The notes under the pieces: generated by a model
The model's database searches: none
Seen by the model: the letters and a program-made list of their open reading frames with translations, nothing else
Told to the model about the DNA's origin: nothing
Assembly: GCA_964499445.1 (NCBI GenBank)
Contig: CAZCLE010000002.1
Location: forward strand, 30,785 to 94,784
Direction: 5' to 3'
Source of the DNA: GCA-2688105 sp964499445
Lineage (GTDB): Bacteria; Chloroflexota; Dehalococcoidia; Dehalococcoidales; GCA-2688105
Length of the DNA: 64,000 nucleotides
In this document: in pieces, positions 27,510 through 36,253 of the stretch
Numbering within the stretch: the stretch's first letter is position 1
Layout: every line of letters begins with the position of its first letter
Position numbers and translations under genes: made by a program

Positions 27510-28730
27510 TCACCCATTCTGGTGTAATGCCGGTTGCTTTGACCTATCAATCACCTCTTGATAAGCCTTTTCCAGCTTCTCGCAAATTATTTCCCAGCTA
27601 TACTTTTGTTCCATCCGTCTCCGCCCTGCCTCTCCCATCTTTTTACCCAATAAGGGATTATTTATAATGGCTTCTATTCTCTTAGCTAAACCATCCGCAT
27701 CTTTTGGCTTTACCAGCCGGCCGGTTTCCCCATCGGCAACAATCTGGGGCACTTCTCCCACGGCGGTGGCAACTACCGGCAGGCCGGAGGCACTTGCCTC
27801 CATAACCACATTAGCCGCACCCTCTGATAATGATGAAAGGACAGATATATGAGCAATATTCATTAGCTGGGGAACATCATTTCTAAAACCTAAGAAAATA
27901 ATGTTGTCCAAAAAGGGGCTGGCCAATTTTTCATATTGTTTCTGTAAACTTCCACCACCAACTATCAGGAATTTGATACTATCGGCATTATCGTGGTTAG
28001 CCAGAATCTCCTTTGCCGCCTGGATAAGATAATTTACCCCTTTAACCAGGTCAAGGCGCCCGACATATAGTATCACAGTATCATTTTCTTTAATACCCAG
28101 TTCACTTTTCAGGTGTTCATCGCCATCTCTGGGTTGGAACATCTCAGTATCTACACCTCTTGGTATGGTGAAAACTTTATGGTTCTCTATGCCAAGCTTG
28201 GTCACATATTCTCCCAATTGCGAGCTCATTAGTTGTATCCCGTCGGCCAGTTTAAAGACTCTCTTGCCGATAATCATAGAGTATAAATAACCAATGGTAT
28301 CGACTACTTTATCACCATAAAACCATGATATACCAGGGAAGCTGTCGGTGGTAACTGCTGAAGGAATTTTTAATCTAGGCTTGAGGTAAAAGATGGGCAA
28401 CACCGTTAGAAAATTTACATGGCTATAAATCAGGAGGTCAGGGTTCCAGTTATCACACAATTTTTTTATCTTATGAGTAAGGGCAAACAGATTGGGTATG
28501 GGATACCTTATCTGGAGGAATTTAAAAATATAGGGCACTCTATATACTTCAACCCTATCGCTTATTACCTCGTGCTTATCTTGCCCCTTCCATTTGAGTG
28601 AGATGATTTTAAATTCGTGTCCCCGTTCACTAAGTTTCATTATCTGCCTGTAGCCAAAGATTGCCTGACGAGCTTCTATAGTGCTTACATTTAAAGATGG
28701 GAACCAGGGCACAACGTAACATATTTTCAT
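27510..28730 (-). CDS. GT4-family glycosyltransferase
   Basis: This 406-residue protein is a GT-B fold glycosyltransferase of family GT4. The acceptor domain is N-terminal. The donor domain has ILYVGRLDLVKGV near residue 220, the EX7E region SSLSEGAANVVMEASASGLPVVA near 300, and EIICEKLEKAYQE at the end. It probably adds a sugar to a polysaccharide or lipid at the inner membrane face. It is the last gene of a minus-strand group with a radical SAM protein and a GT2 enzyme. Confidence 0.88.
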   Translation of the reverse strand: MKICYVVPWFPSLNVSTIEARQAIFGYRQIMKLSERGHEFKIISLKWKGQDKHEVISDRVEVYRVPYIFKFLQIRYPIPNLFALTHKIKKLCDNWNPDLLIYSHVNFLTVLPIFYLKPRLKIPSAVTTDSFPGISWFYGDKVVDTIGYLYSMIIGKRVFKLADGIQLMSSQLGEYVTKLGIENHKVFTIPRGVDTEMFQPRDGDEHLKSELGIKENDTVILYVGRLDLVKGVNYLIQAAKEILANHDNADSIKFLIVGGGSLQKQYEKLASPFLDNIIFLGFRNDVPQLMNIAHISVLSSLSEGAANVVMEASASGLPVVATAVGEVPQIVADGETGRLVKPKDADGLAKRIEAIINNPLLGKKMGEAGRRRMEQKYSWEIICEKLEKAYQEVIDRSKQPALHQNG

Positions 28731-28772
28731 AATCTACAATGCCTTACTACAAGTTATAGATTTAGGGTATCT

Positions 28773-30161
28773 CTAACCTCCACGTCTCATCTCCAAAAAC
28801 ATGCCGAGTCCTCTAATATTGGTCTTTAAATCCCTGAGCGACCTTGTCTGTTTCAACCTTTCCCAGATATAGGAGAATCTAAGATAGAATTCCCGGTATG
28901 CCGTTTTACTCCATTTTTTTAAGTCGCCTTTTGACAGTGATGCCGTTTCAAATACCGGTGCGCTTGCTGACCGGAGATTAGCGTAGACAAAATTATCCCA
29001 ACTCTCGTTCCCGATGCCCTGCTTAAGGTATAGGTTGTACAGGTCGGTTCCGGGAAAAGGTATCGTTACTGAAAATTGAGCGAAATCCAGGGGCAAGTAG
29101 TTGGCAAAGTCAATCGTCTGGCGTATGGTAGCTGGCGTCTCTCCAGGAGAACCAAGCATAAAATAGCCAATGCTTTGAATGCCTACGTCGTGTGTCATCT
29201 TAATTGCTTTAGTTACCTGCGCAATGGTTATTTTCTTTCGCAGGTTGTCTAGAATGGTCTGATTTCCCGACTCAATACCATAAGCAATTATATAGCAACC
29301 AGCCTCTTTCATTGCCTTCAATAACTCTTCGGTGACCAAATCTACCCTGGTTTCACACGTCCAGGGGAGGCTCAGGTTGCGCTGCTTAAACTCTTCGGCT
29401 AGCTTGGCAATTCGTTTCTTGTCGAGGGTGAATATATCATCATAGAAGGCTATTTCCTTAACTTTGAATTTTTCCGCTAAATACTCAACCTCGCTGGCGA
29501 TTCTTTGCGGACTTTGTGACCTAACCTTACGACCAAAGATTGGCTTTGAGCAAAAGATGCAATTATAGGGGCACCCCCGGCTGGTTAGCATTGCCATAAA
29601 CGGAAGCTTTCTACCATGTGGCGGGTGCAGCTTGTATCTAAGCAGTGGAAGAAGATGATAGGCAGGAAATGGCAAGGAGTCCAAATCAGCGATGGGAGGT
29701 CTTATCGGAGTGCTTATAACTCTCCCGTTGTCTCGGTAGGTAATGCCACGGACATTTTGCAGGCTGATACCGCTCTTCAGCGCATTGTACAGTTCTACGA
29801 CTGTCTCCTCACCTTCACCTCTTACAATTATATCTATCTCCGGGACATTGATTAGTGTCTCTTCGGGAAGAACGGTTACATGGGCTCCGCCTACTATTAC
29901 CGTAGAACCAGGTTTCTCCTTTTTAATCTCCCTGGCTACCTTGATAGCCGAGTTGATAAAGGGAGTCATCGCCGTGATACCAGTAATATCAACATTGCCA
30001 ATTTCCCTGGCTGTCTCAGATTTGGATAGCGGCAAGGCATTGGCATCTAGAATTTCGACTTGATAGTTTTCTGCCTCTAAAACAGCGGCTATACTTGCCA
30101 GTCCCAGAGGTGGCTGTGGGTATTTGGTATTCTGTGGCGGGTTGATAAGCACCGTTTTCAC
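28773..30161 (-). CDS. B12-binding radical SAM protein
   Basis: This 462-residue protein has an N-terminal cobalamin-binding domain (LINPPQNTKYPQPPLGLASIAAVLE, with later IVGGAHVTVLPEE) and a radical SAM core with the cluster motif C-x3-C-x2-C in SRGCPYNCIFCSKP near residue 197. It starts at a GTG codon. Such enzymes methylate or rearrange unactivated carbons of lipids or sugars. Its place between two glycosyltransferases suggests lipid or surface-polymer modification. The substrate is unknown. Confidence 0.88.
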   Translation of the reverse strand: MKTVLINPPQNTKYPQPPLGLASIAAVLEAENYQVEILDANALPLSKSETAREIGNVDITGITAMTPFINSAIKVAREIKKEKPGSTVIVGGAHVTVLPEETLINVPEIDIIVRGEGEETVVELYNALKSGISLQNVRGITYRDNGRVISTPIRPPIADLDSLPFPAYHLLPLLRYKLHPPHGRKLPFMAMLTSRGCPYNCIFCSKPIFGRKVRSQSPQRIASEVEYLAEKFKVKEIAFYDDIFTLDKKRIAKLAEEFKQRNLSLPWTCETRVDLVTEELLKAMKEAGCYIIAYGIESGNQTILDNLRKKITIAQVTKAIKMTHDVGIQSIGYFMLGSPGETPATIRQTIDFANYLPLDFAQFSVTIPFPGTDLYNLYLKQGIGNESWDNFVYANLRSASAPVFETASLSKGDLKKWSKTAYREFYLRFSYIWERLKQTRSLRDLKTNIRGLGMFLEMRRGG

Positions 30162-30204
30162 TTCTGGTCATTACCCCTCAAGGATAGTAGCTCGGCCACT
30201 TTGG

Positions 30205-31101
30205 TTACGAGCTACCCTTTCGTTTTGATAGTGTATTTAGTATTATCCCGGTGAGTATGCTGAATATACCGATAATAAGGAGAAGGGCTGATACCAGGGC
30301 GGTGCCCGTGGCCATTTCTCCCGTCGCCGATAGAGTGTTAAGCACCCTGACGCCGGCAAGAAAGCCGAACACTAACAGGATAATTCCGGATATCCCGAAG
30401 AAGAAAAGAGGTCTTCTCTCTGAAATCATGGTAATTATCTGGGTAAGGTTCCCCAGTCCATGAGCTACTGGTCTTAGGGTTGAGCCGTCTTTAGTGTAGA
30501 TAGCTGAGACGGGAATTTGGGTTACATTGAGACCTTTATCAGCTGCCGCCGCTATCGTCTCGGCAGATATAGCCATTCCCCTTTGCCTCAGTTTAAGCTC
30601 GGTTATTGCTTTGGGGGAGAAAGCCCTGAATCCACATTCTGAGTCAACGACCTTCTTCCCCGAGAGGATATGGGAGAAATGTGAGAGCACCCTCTGTCCC
30701 ACTTGGCGGTAGACGGGGATATTGCCCCTTTGCCGCTCCCTTGAGCCGATGACGAGGTCAGAACCGGCTAATATGGACTTGATAAGGTCGGGGATTTCAT
30801 CAGGGTTGTGCTGGGCATCGGCGTCAAGCAGCACCAGGACATCAAGGCTCTTTTTCCTTGCCTCGGCTAGGAGTGTTTGAACACTGGCTCCGTACCCCCT
30901 GTTCTGCTGGTGGAGAATAACAGAGGCTCCAGCCAGTCGGGCTATATTCGCCGTCTGGTCGGTGCTGCCATCGTCAACCACTATGACCTCGTCAACATAT
31001 TGCCTGGCTTTAAGCACTATGGTGCCGATATATTTCTCCTCGTTATAGGCGGGGATAGCGGCGATAACTTTAGGTCTATTATGAGATTTTGGTTCGGTCA
31101 C
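30205..31101 (-). CDS. GT2-family glycosyltransferase with membrane anchor
   Basis: This 298-residue enzyme has a GT-A fold of the polyprenyl-phosphate glycosyltransferase type: AAIPAYNEEKYIG near residue 14, EVIVVDDGSTDQT near 38, and the metal-binding DADAQHNPDEIP near 92. Two C-terminal hydrophobic segments (about 232-255 and 263-288) anchor it. It starts at GTG. It likely charges a lipid carrier with a sugar for the GT4 enzyme downstream. Confidence 0.88.
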   Translation of the reverse strand: MTEPKSHNRPKVIAAIPAYNEEKYIGTIVLKARQYVDEVIVVDDGSTDQTANIARLAGASVILHQQNRGYGASVQTLLAEARKKSLDVLVLLDADAQHNPDEIPDLIKSILAGSDLVIGSRERQRGNIPVYRQVGQRVLSHFSHILSGKKVVDSECGFRAFSPKAITELKLRQRGMAISAETIAAAADKGLNVTQIPVSAIYTKDGSTLRPVAHGLGNLTQIITMISERRPLFFFGISGIILLVFGFLAGVRVLNTLSATGEMATGTALVSALLLIIGIFSILTGIILNTLSKRKGSS

Positions 31102-31305
31102 TTAACTACCCTTTAATCTATAGTCGCCTTGCTATTTACTGGGGCTCGGCAATTTTATATAGCCATTGCCTTACATTAGCTTGAATTATGAACTATGCAC
31201 GGGTTAGTGTCAATAGAGCAGCGCTAGGCGGTTTTGATACCGGGCGGAGGGTAGCCCGGCTGGTGAAAGAGAGTCTGAGTCGAATTCCTCGACTTAACGA
31301 AAATA

Positions 31306-31334
31306 TTGACAATGGGAAAGACTGGGGCTATTAT
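31306..31334 (+). promoter_or_regulatory. Promoter of the oxidative-stress operon
   Basis: TTGACA (31306-31311) is 17 bases before TATTAT (31329-31334). It would start transcription near 31341, about 80 bases ahead of the ferritin-like gene. No repressor site is obvious. The rest of the gap 31102-31305 shows nothing I can name. Confidence 0.65.
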
Positions 31335-31420
31335 TCGTTGTAGCTCTAATGGGCGTGAGGCGGGACCTTATTGGTAGCAGTAAACTAAATGAGATTCACC
31401 TTGGTAGGAGGAAATTGGCA

Positions 31421-31945
31421 ATGGCAGCGGAGCAGAGCAAAACCTTAGAGGGGCTTCAATTGGCTATCCAGACGGAAATCGATGGCAAGGAGTATTACCA
31501 GAAGGTAGGTCAGAGCAGCGATAACCAACTGGGCAGGCAACTTTTCCAATCTTTAGCTGCTGAGGAAGACACTCACCGGCAGAAGTTTGAGGAAATATAT
31601 GAGGCCATCAGTGGTCAAAAGGCTTGGCCCAAGACCGATTTTCAACCTGACGGGGGCAAAGGATTGAGAACCATATTCGTCAGGGTAAGCGAGGCGATGG
31701 GTTCAAACGTAGAAGCTCCACCCACTGAGCTTGAGGCTATAAAGATGGCGATTGATATGGAAGTCAAGAGCTACGAGCTGTATAAAAGCCGAAGCCAGAC
31801 CGCTGCCTACGATGCAGAGAGGGATTTCTACGAGACCGTAGCTGCCGAAGAGTGGGAACATCATCTAATCCTGCTTGATTATCAAGAATACCTCAGTGAC
31901 CCGGCTGGTTGGTTTGTTACCAAAGAGCATCCGTCTCTGGATTAG
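31421..31945 (+). CDS. Rubrerythrin-like ferritin-family protein
   Basis: This 174-residue four-helix protein has the diiron ligand pattern of the rubrerythrin/ferritin superfamily: E-x-x-Y/H motifs in TEIDGKEYY, AAEEDTHRQKFEE, DMEVKSYELY and AAEEWEHHL. There is no rubredoxin domain, so it is an erythrin-like protein. I use the ATG at 31421 (after TAGGAGG), not the upstream start at 31349. It likely reduces peroxide or stores iron. It heads a run of oxygen-defence and Fe-S assembly genes. Confidence 0.83.
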   Translation: MAAEQSKTLEGLQLAIQTEIDGKEYYQKVGQSSDNQLGRQLFQSLAAEEDTHRQKFEEIYEAISGQKAWPKTDFQPDGGKGLRTIFVRVSEAMGSNVEAPPTELEAIKMAIDMEVKSYELYKSRSQTAAYDAERDFYETVAAEEWEHHLILLDYQEYLSDPAGWFVTKEHPSLD

Positions 31946-31962
31946 AAATAAGGAGGGGAAAC

Positions 31963-32712
31963 ATGTTAGAGATTAAGCATTTAACTGTAGCCGTGGGAGA
32001 GAAGGAAATTCTGCACGGTATAAATTTGACAATAAGAAATGGCGAGACACACGCTCTCTTCGGGCCTAACGGTAGTGGAAAAACCACTCTACTTATGGCG
32101 ATAATGGGCTTCCCCAAGTATCAAGTAATCGAGGGTAGCATCATCTTCAAGGGCAAGGACATAACTAGGCTGCCGCTGGACGAGAGAGCTCGCTTGGGCA
32201 TCGGTATGTCTTTTCAGCGGCCACCTGTGGTTCGGGGGGTAAAGACACGTGATATGGTTGACGCCTGTCTCAGAAGGCGAAAAACAAAAGAAAGTATTGA
32301 GCAGCTAGCGGAGAGAGCTGACTTAGCTGATTTTCTGGATAGGGAGATAAACTACGGGTTTTCCGGAGGTGAGATAAAGCGCTCTGAGTTAATGCAGATA
32401 CTAGCTCAAAAGCCAGAGTTGACTTTACTAGATGAGCCAGAGTCTGGGGTTGACTTGGTAAATATAGTCCTGATAGGTGAACTAATAAACGACTTGCTGG
32501 AGAAACACTGCCCGATACGTTTCCGACGGTGCTCGGGGTTTATCATTACCCATACCGGTCATATTCTAAACTATGTTGATGCCCGCACCGGCTATGTTAT
32601 GTGTGATGGTGTGATAGGCTGTGAGGGTGACCCTCACGAGATATTGAAAACCATTAAGGAAAAAGGCTATGGGGAGTGTATCAAGTGCATGGTGAGGAAG
32701 GCGTTAAAATGA
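31963..32712 (+). CDS. sufC: SufC-type Fe-S assembly ATPase
   Basis: This 249-residue ABC ATPase has the Walker A GPNGSGKTT near residue 35, an ABC signature FSGGEIKRSE near 132 and the Walker B LTLLDEPESGVD near 150. It powers the SufB/D scaffold that builds Fe-S clusters. The ATG follows AAGGAGGGG. Its stop overlaps the start of the next gene (ATGA). Only SufC and one SufB/D protein are present here, which is the minimal form of the system seen in many anaerobes. Confidence 0.92.
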   Translation: MLEIKHLTVAVGEKEILHGINLTIRNGETHALFGPNGSGKTTLLMAIMGFPKYQVIEGSIIFKGKDITRLPLDERARLGIGMSFQRPPVVRGVKTRDMVDACLRRRKTKESIEQLAERADLADFLDREINYGFSGGEIKRSELMQILAQKPELTLLDEPESGVDLVNIVLIGELINDLLEKHCPIRFRRCSGFIITHTGHILNYVDARTGYVMCDGVIGCEGDPHEILKTIKEKGYGECIKCMVRKALK

Positions 32713-33944
32713 GTGAAGTGAAATCCGCTAAAACGTATAAAGATAAAGCTAAAGCGGCAATAGCTAAATCAGCTGCCCTTGGTGATGATATAGATTTGGC
32801 TGTTTATGCTGACTCGGCTGAGGAGCAGCCATACCAGACTGACCCGTCAAAACTTCCCACCCGAGCCAAGGAGCAGATGCTGGAAGCCGGAGTCATTTTG
32901 GATGATGTGAGCCAGAGGTCAGGAACCTTTATCCAGATGGATAATACCCCGGTTCACAGTTCAACCAGGCAAGAGGGTATAGAAGTAATGGCGACCAGCC
33001 AAGCTTTAGAAAAGTATGACTGGATGTCAGACTACTGGTGGCAGGCAGTAGCCGTAGATACCGATAAGTACACCGCCAACATAGAGTTGAATCAGAACAA
33101 TGGTTACTTTATCAGAGCTCTACCTGGGTATAAAACTGTTTTCCCGGTTCAGGCTTGCCTCTATCTGGCAAAAGCGCGGCTAGCTCAGAATGTGCACAAT
33201 ATCATCATTGCTGAAGAGAACTCAGAATTACATATCATCACCGGATGCACCACTGCCTCCAGAGAGGAACCAGGACTGCACCTGGGGGTTTCTGAATTTT
33301 ACATAAAGAGAGGAGCCAAGGTTACCTTCACTATGATACATAGCTGGAATCCAGAGGTAGCGGTTCGTCCCCGCACCGCCGTCATCGTGGAAGAGGATGG
33401 CTTATTTCTTAGTAACTATGTACTTATGAAGCCGGTTCACTCGCTGCAAATGTATCCTGTGGCCAAATGCGTCGGGGAAAATGCAGTGGTCAGATTTAGT
33501 AGTATTCTGGTGGCAGCCCCGGGGTCATCACTGGATGTGGGCTCTCGGGTACTCCTCAATGCTAAAGGCGCCAAGACAGAAATCATATCACGAGCGATAA
33601 CTACTGGTGGTGACATAATTGCTCGAGGTTACATAGAAGGTAATGCTCCCGATGTCAAGGGTCACCTTGAATGTCGGGGACTGATTTTACAGGGAAAAGG
33701 CATGATTCATGCCATACCAGAGCTAAAGGGTACACTGGCTGGCATTGACCTGTCCCATGAAGCTGCGGTAGGTAAGATTGCTGAAGAGGAGGTGGAGTAT
33801 CTGATGGCTCGGGGACTGGATCGAACTGAGGCTACGGCTACTATAATTAGGGGCTTTCTCAGGGTAGATATTGAGGGACTGCCACCCCTGCTCAGTGCCG
33901 AATTGCAGCAGGCTATTGAAGCCAGCGAAGAAGAGCTCATGTAA
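32709..33944 (+). CDS. sufB: SufB/SufD-family Fe-S scaffold protein
   Basis: This 411-residue protein is the beta-helix scaffold partner of SufC. It carries the family core with repeats such as ITGCTTASREEPGLHLGVSEF and the C-terminal LEGLPPLLSAEL-like end. The conserved Cys of SufB may be C240 in ITGCTT or C329 in ECRG, but SufB and SufD are hard to separate here. It starts with an ATG that overlaps the sufC stop. A single SufB/D protein probably forms a homodimer with SufC. Confidence 0.88.
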   Translation: MSEVKSAKTYKDKAKAAIAKSAALGDDIDLAVYADSAEEQPYQTDPSKLPTRAKEQMLEAGVILDDVSQRSGTFIQMDNTPVHSSTRQEGIEVMATSQALEKYDWMSDYWWQAVAVDTDKYTANIELNQNNGYFIRALPGYKTVFPVQACLYLAKARLAQNVHNIIIAEENSELHIITGCTTASREEPGLHLGVSEFYIKRGAKVTFTMIHSWNPEVAVRPRTAVIVEEDGLFLSNYVLMKPVHSLQMYPVAKCVGENAVVRFSSILVAAPGSSLDVGSRVLLNAKGAKTEIISRAITTGGDIIARGYIEGNAPDVKGHLECRGLILQGKGMIHAIPELKGTLAGIDLSHEAAVGKIAEEEVEYLMARGLDRTEATATIIRGFLRVDIEGLPPLLSAELQQAIEASEEELM

Positions 33945-33982
33945 TTGAAATTAGTTAACATAATTTGTAGGGGAGGTGGGGA

Positions 33983-34669
33983 ATGAATCTTAAGGCTTTA
34001 CACAAGTTAAGTTACGGTCTATATGCGGTAGGCTCAAGAAAGGGAGACAGGCTTAATGGGCAAATTGCCAACGCCGTGTTTCAGGTAACTTCTGAGCCGC
34101 CGACTATTGCCGTAAGTATCAATAAGAATAATTTAACCCACGAGTTTATCACCGAAAGCAAGGTCTTTTCGGCTTCTGTCCTCTCCCGGGAGACTCCCCT
34201 CTCTTTCATCGGTCACTTTGGCTTCAAGTCAGGTAGGGACATAGATAAACTTGAGGGCATTGATTATAAAATAGGTGAGACCCAAGCCCCGGTGGTTATT
34301 GACCACGCCATCGCCTATCTAGAAGCTAAAGTAATTCAACAGATAGACGTGGGAACTCACACTATTTTTATTGGTGAGCTGGTAGGAGCCGATGTTATTA
34401 GAGAAGGCGAAATTATGACTTACGACTATTATCATCTGGTTAAGCGGGGCACTACTCCCAAGACTGCCCCAGTTTATGTTGAGGAGAAGAAGTTAGAAGC
34501 TATCAAAGTAGCCAAGTATAGGTGTTCTGTTTGTGGCTATATTTATGACCCGGAACTGGGTGACCCCGATGGGGGTATCAAACCAGGAACGCCTTTTGAA
34601 GAGATACCTGATGACTGGGTATGCCCGGTATGCGGGGCGGCCAAGAGCAAGTTTGAAAAAATAGAATAG
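33983..34669 (+). CDS. Flavin reductase-rubredoxin fusion (high-molecular-weight rubredoxin)
   Basis: This 228-residue protein joins an N-terminal FMN-binding flavin-reductase-like domain (about 1-160, with KLSYGLYAVGSRKGDRLNG) to a C-terminal rubredoxin (about 175-228). The iron ligands are in YRCSVCGYIYD and WVCPVCGAAK. Such fusions pass electrons from NAD(P)H to oxygen- or NO-reducing flavodiiron proteins or to superoxide reductase. The superoxide reductase gene follows 16 bases later, which supports that partner. Confidence 0.9.
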   Translation: MNLKALHKLSYGLYAVGSRKGDRLNGQIANAVFQVTSEPPTIAVSINKNNLTHEFITESKVFSASVLSRETPLSFIGHFGFKSGRDIDKLEGIDYKIGETQAPVVIDHAIAYLEAKVIQQIDVGTHTIFIGELVGADVIREGEIMTYDYYHLVKRGTTPKTAPVYVEEKKLEAIKVAKYRCSVCGYIYDPELGDPDGGIKPGTPFEEIPDDWVCPVCGAAKSKFEKIE

Positions 34670-34684
34670 AGGGGGATAGTAAAA

Positions 34685-35062
34685 ATGACAGCACTAAGAC
34701 AGGTCTACAGGTGTAATGTTTGTGGCAACATTGTTGAAGTGTTGCATACCGGGAAGGGAGAGCTGGTCTGTTGCGGGCAGCCCATGGAGTTACTTCAGGA
34801 GAAGGCAGCGGATGTCGGTCAGGAAAAGCATGTGCCGGTTATAGAAACAACAGACAGAGGAATGAAGGTCAAGGTTGGCGATGTCCCTCACCCGATGGAG
34901 GGAAAGCACTATATAGAGTGGGTGGAGGTAATCACCGATGGCGACATTTACCGTAAGTTTCTCAAGCCGGGGGATAAGCCAGAAGCAGAGTTTGAAATTA
35001 GACCACAAAAAGTAGTAGCTAGAGAGTATTGCAGTATCCACGGCTTGTGGAAATCCAGCTGA
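34685..35062 (+). CDS. dfx: Superoxide reductase (desulfoferrodoxin)
   Basis: This 125-residue 2Fe desulfoferrodoxin has an N-terminal rubredoxin-like centre (YRCNVCGNIVEV with VCCGQPM) and a C-terminal catalytic iron site. The site is built by His residues in KHVPVI, PHPMEGKHYIEW and the final CSIHGLW, whose Cys is the axial ligand. It reduces superoxide to peroxide without making oxygen, as strict anaerobes prefer. The rubredoxin fusion upstream is its likely electron donor, and ferritin-like proteins in the operon deal with peroxide and iron. Confidence 0.94.
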   Translation: MTALRQVYRCNVCGNIVEVLHTGKGELVCCGQPMELLQEKAADVGQEKHVPVIETTDRGMKVKVGDVPHPMEGKHYIEWVEVITDGDIYRKFLKPGDKPEAEFEIRPQKVVAREYCSIHGLWKSS

Positions 35063-35063
35063 G

Positions 35064-35369
35064 ATGAGGTACTACATAAGGAAGGCGACAAGAAACTATC
35101 TTGTATTCTCCTTAATGTTTCTACTGGCCTTGTTGGAGGTCGTATCTGGCTTTGTTCTGTGGCTGGTTTTGCCTAGAGGAGACGGAGGCTACATGGGGGG
35201 CAGGGGTGGATTGGCTACCGAAGCTACCTTCTTGTGGGAAAGACACACCTGGCTTGACCTCCATAACTGGGTTGGGGTGGCACTATTAGTGGTGGTGGTG
35301 ATACATGTGATTGTGCACTGGAAGTGGATAGTCCGTATGACCAGGAGTTTGGGCAGACAAGAGGAGTAA
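35064..35369 (+). CDS. Small DUF4405-like membrane protein
   Basis: This 101-residue protein has two or three membrane segments (about 12-36 and 68-90) and several histidines in RHTWLDLHNWVG and IHVIVHWKW. The pattern resembles the cytochrome-b-like DUF4405 family, so it may bind haem and link the quinone pool to the oxygen-defence enzymes around it. It starts one base after the superoxide reductase stop. The function is inferred from context only. Confidence 0.7.
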   Translation: MRYYIRKATRNYLVFSLMFLLALLEVVSGFVLWLVLPRGDGGYMGGRGGLATEATFLWERHTWLDLHNWVGVALLVVVVIHVIVHWKWIVRMTRSLGRQEE

Positions 35370-35384
35370 TTACGGAGGGGTTAG

Positions 35385-36230
35385 ATGGACAAGGATAAAA
35401 TTATTAAATTACTAAACCAGGACCTTGAAGGTGAACATGGGGCTATTATTCAGTATTTGACCCATGCTTATGCTATGGGTGAGGGTGAGATGTCTTGCGA
35501 GATTGAAGCACTCGCCCGAGAGGAAATGCGTCATCTGGACTGGCTGGCGGAGACCATAGTTGAACTGGGCGGCACTCCCAGCTTGGAGCGGGGGAGTATG
35601 CGTATGGGTGGCGAGTCAGTGGCTGACTGGATGAACAACGATGTGCTGCTGGAAGAGGATGGCATAAGTCTGTATCGGGAGCATATTAAGCTCATTGATG
35701 ACCCTAAAATTAAGCGGTTGCTGGAGCGTATCCTGTCTGATGAAGAATCGCACCACGGCGATTTCAAACACTTTGTAGATAAGGCACGGAGGGAAAGTGC
35801 CAAGGATGTGAGGGGCAGTCGTACCGACAAGCTTGTCCAGACTCTCAACTGGGGCATCGAGCATGAATATACAGTCATCCTCCAGTATCTGTTTCAATCC
35901 TACATGTCACCCAATAAGGACGTTAAGAAGGAGATGGAAGACCAAGCCATCAATGAGATGCAGCACTTGGGCTGGTTGGCAGAAAAGATAGTCGATATTA
36001 GCGGCAATCCAAGGATTGAGCACACCGAGATTGACCAGTCGACCAAGACTGCCGACATGCTCCGAGCTGACATCAAAATTGAGCAAGAGGTAGCGGTGGC
36101 ATATGACCGCGCCGCTAAGGAGACTGAAGACCCTGACCTGAAAAAGCTTCTCCTCCGCATAAGGGACCATGAAATATATCATACCAATGTGTTCAGCGAC
36201 CTGCTAGAGGAAGAGGAGAAGGGGGACTAA
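35385..36230 (+). CDS. Tandem double ferritin-like protein
   Basis: This 281-residue protein has two ferritin-like domains in one chain (about 1-135 and 145-275). Each carries the helix-bundle metal motifs: LEGEHGAIIQYL and REEMRHLDWL in the first, and IEHEYTVILQYL and INEMQHLGWL in the second, each followed by a third E-x-x-H motif (SDEESHHGDF, RDHEIYH). The two halves clearly arose by duplication. It may bind or oxidise iron, or act against peroxide. It is the last oxygen-defence gene before the acyl-CoA synthetase. Confidence 0.82.
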   Translation: MDKDKIIKLLNQDLEGEHGAIIQYLTHAYAMGEGEMSCEIEALAREEMRHLDWLAETIVELGGTPSLERGSMRMGGESVADWMNNDVLLEEDGISLYREHIKLIDDPKIKRLLERILSDEESHHGDFKHFVDKARRESAKDVRGSRTDKLVQTLNWGIEHEYTVILQYLFQSYMSPNKDVKKEMEDQAINEMQHLGWLAEKIVDISGNPRIEHTEIDQSTKTADMLRADIKIEQEVAVAYDRAAKETEDPDLKKLLLRIRDHEIYHTNVFSDLLEEEEKGD

Positions 36231-36253
36231 AACGGGATAAACGGGATTAAGAT

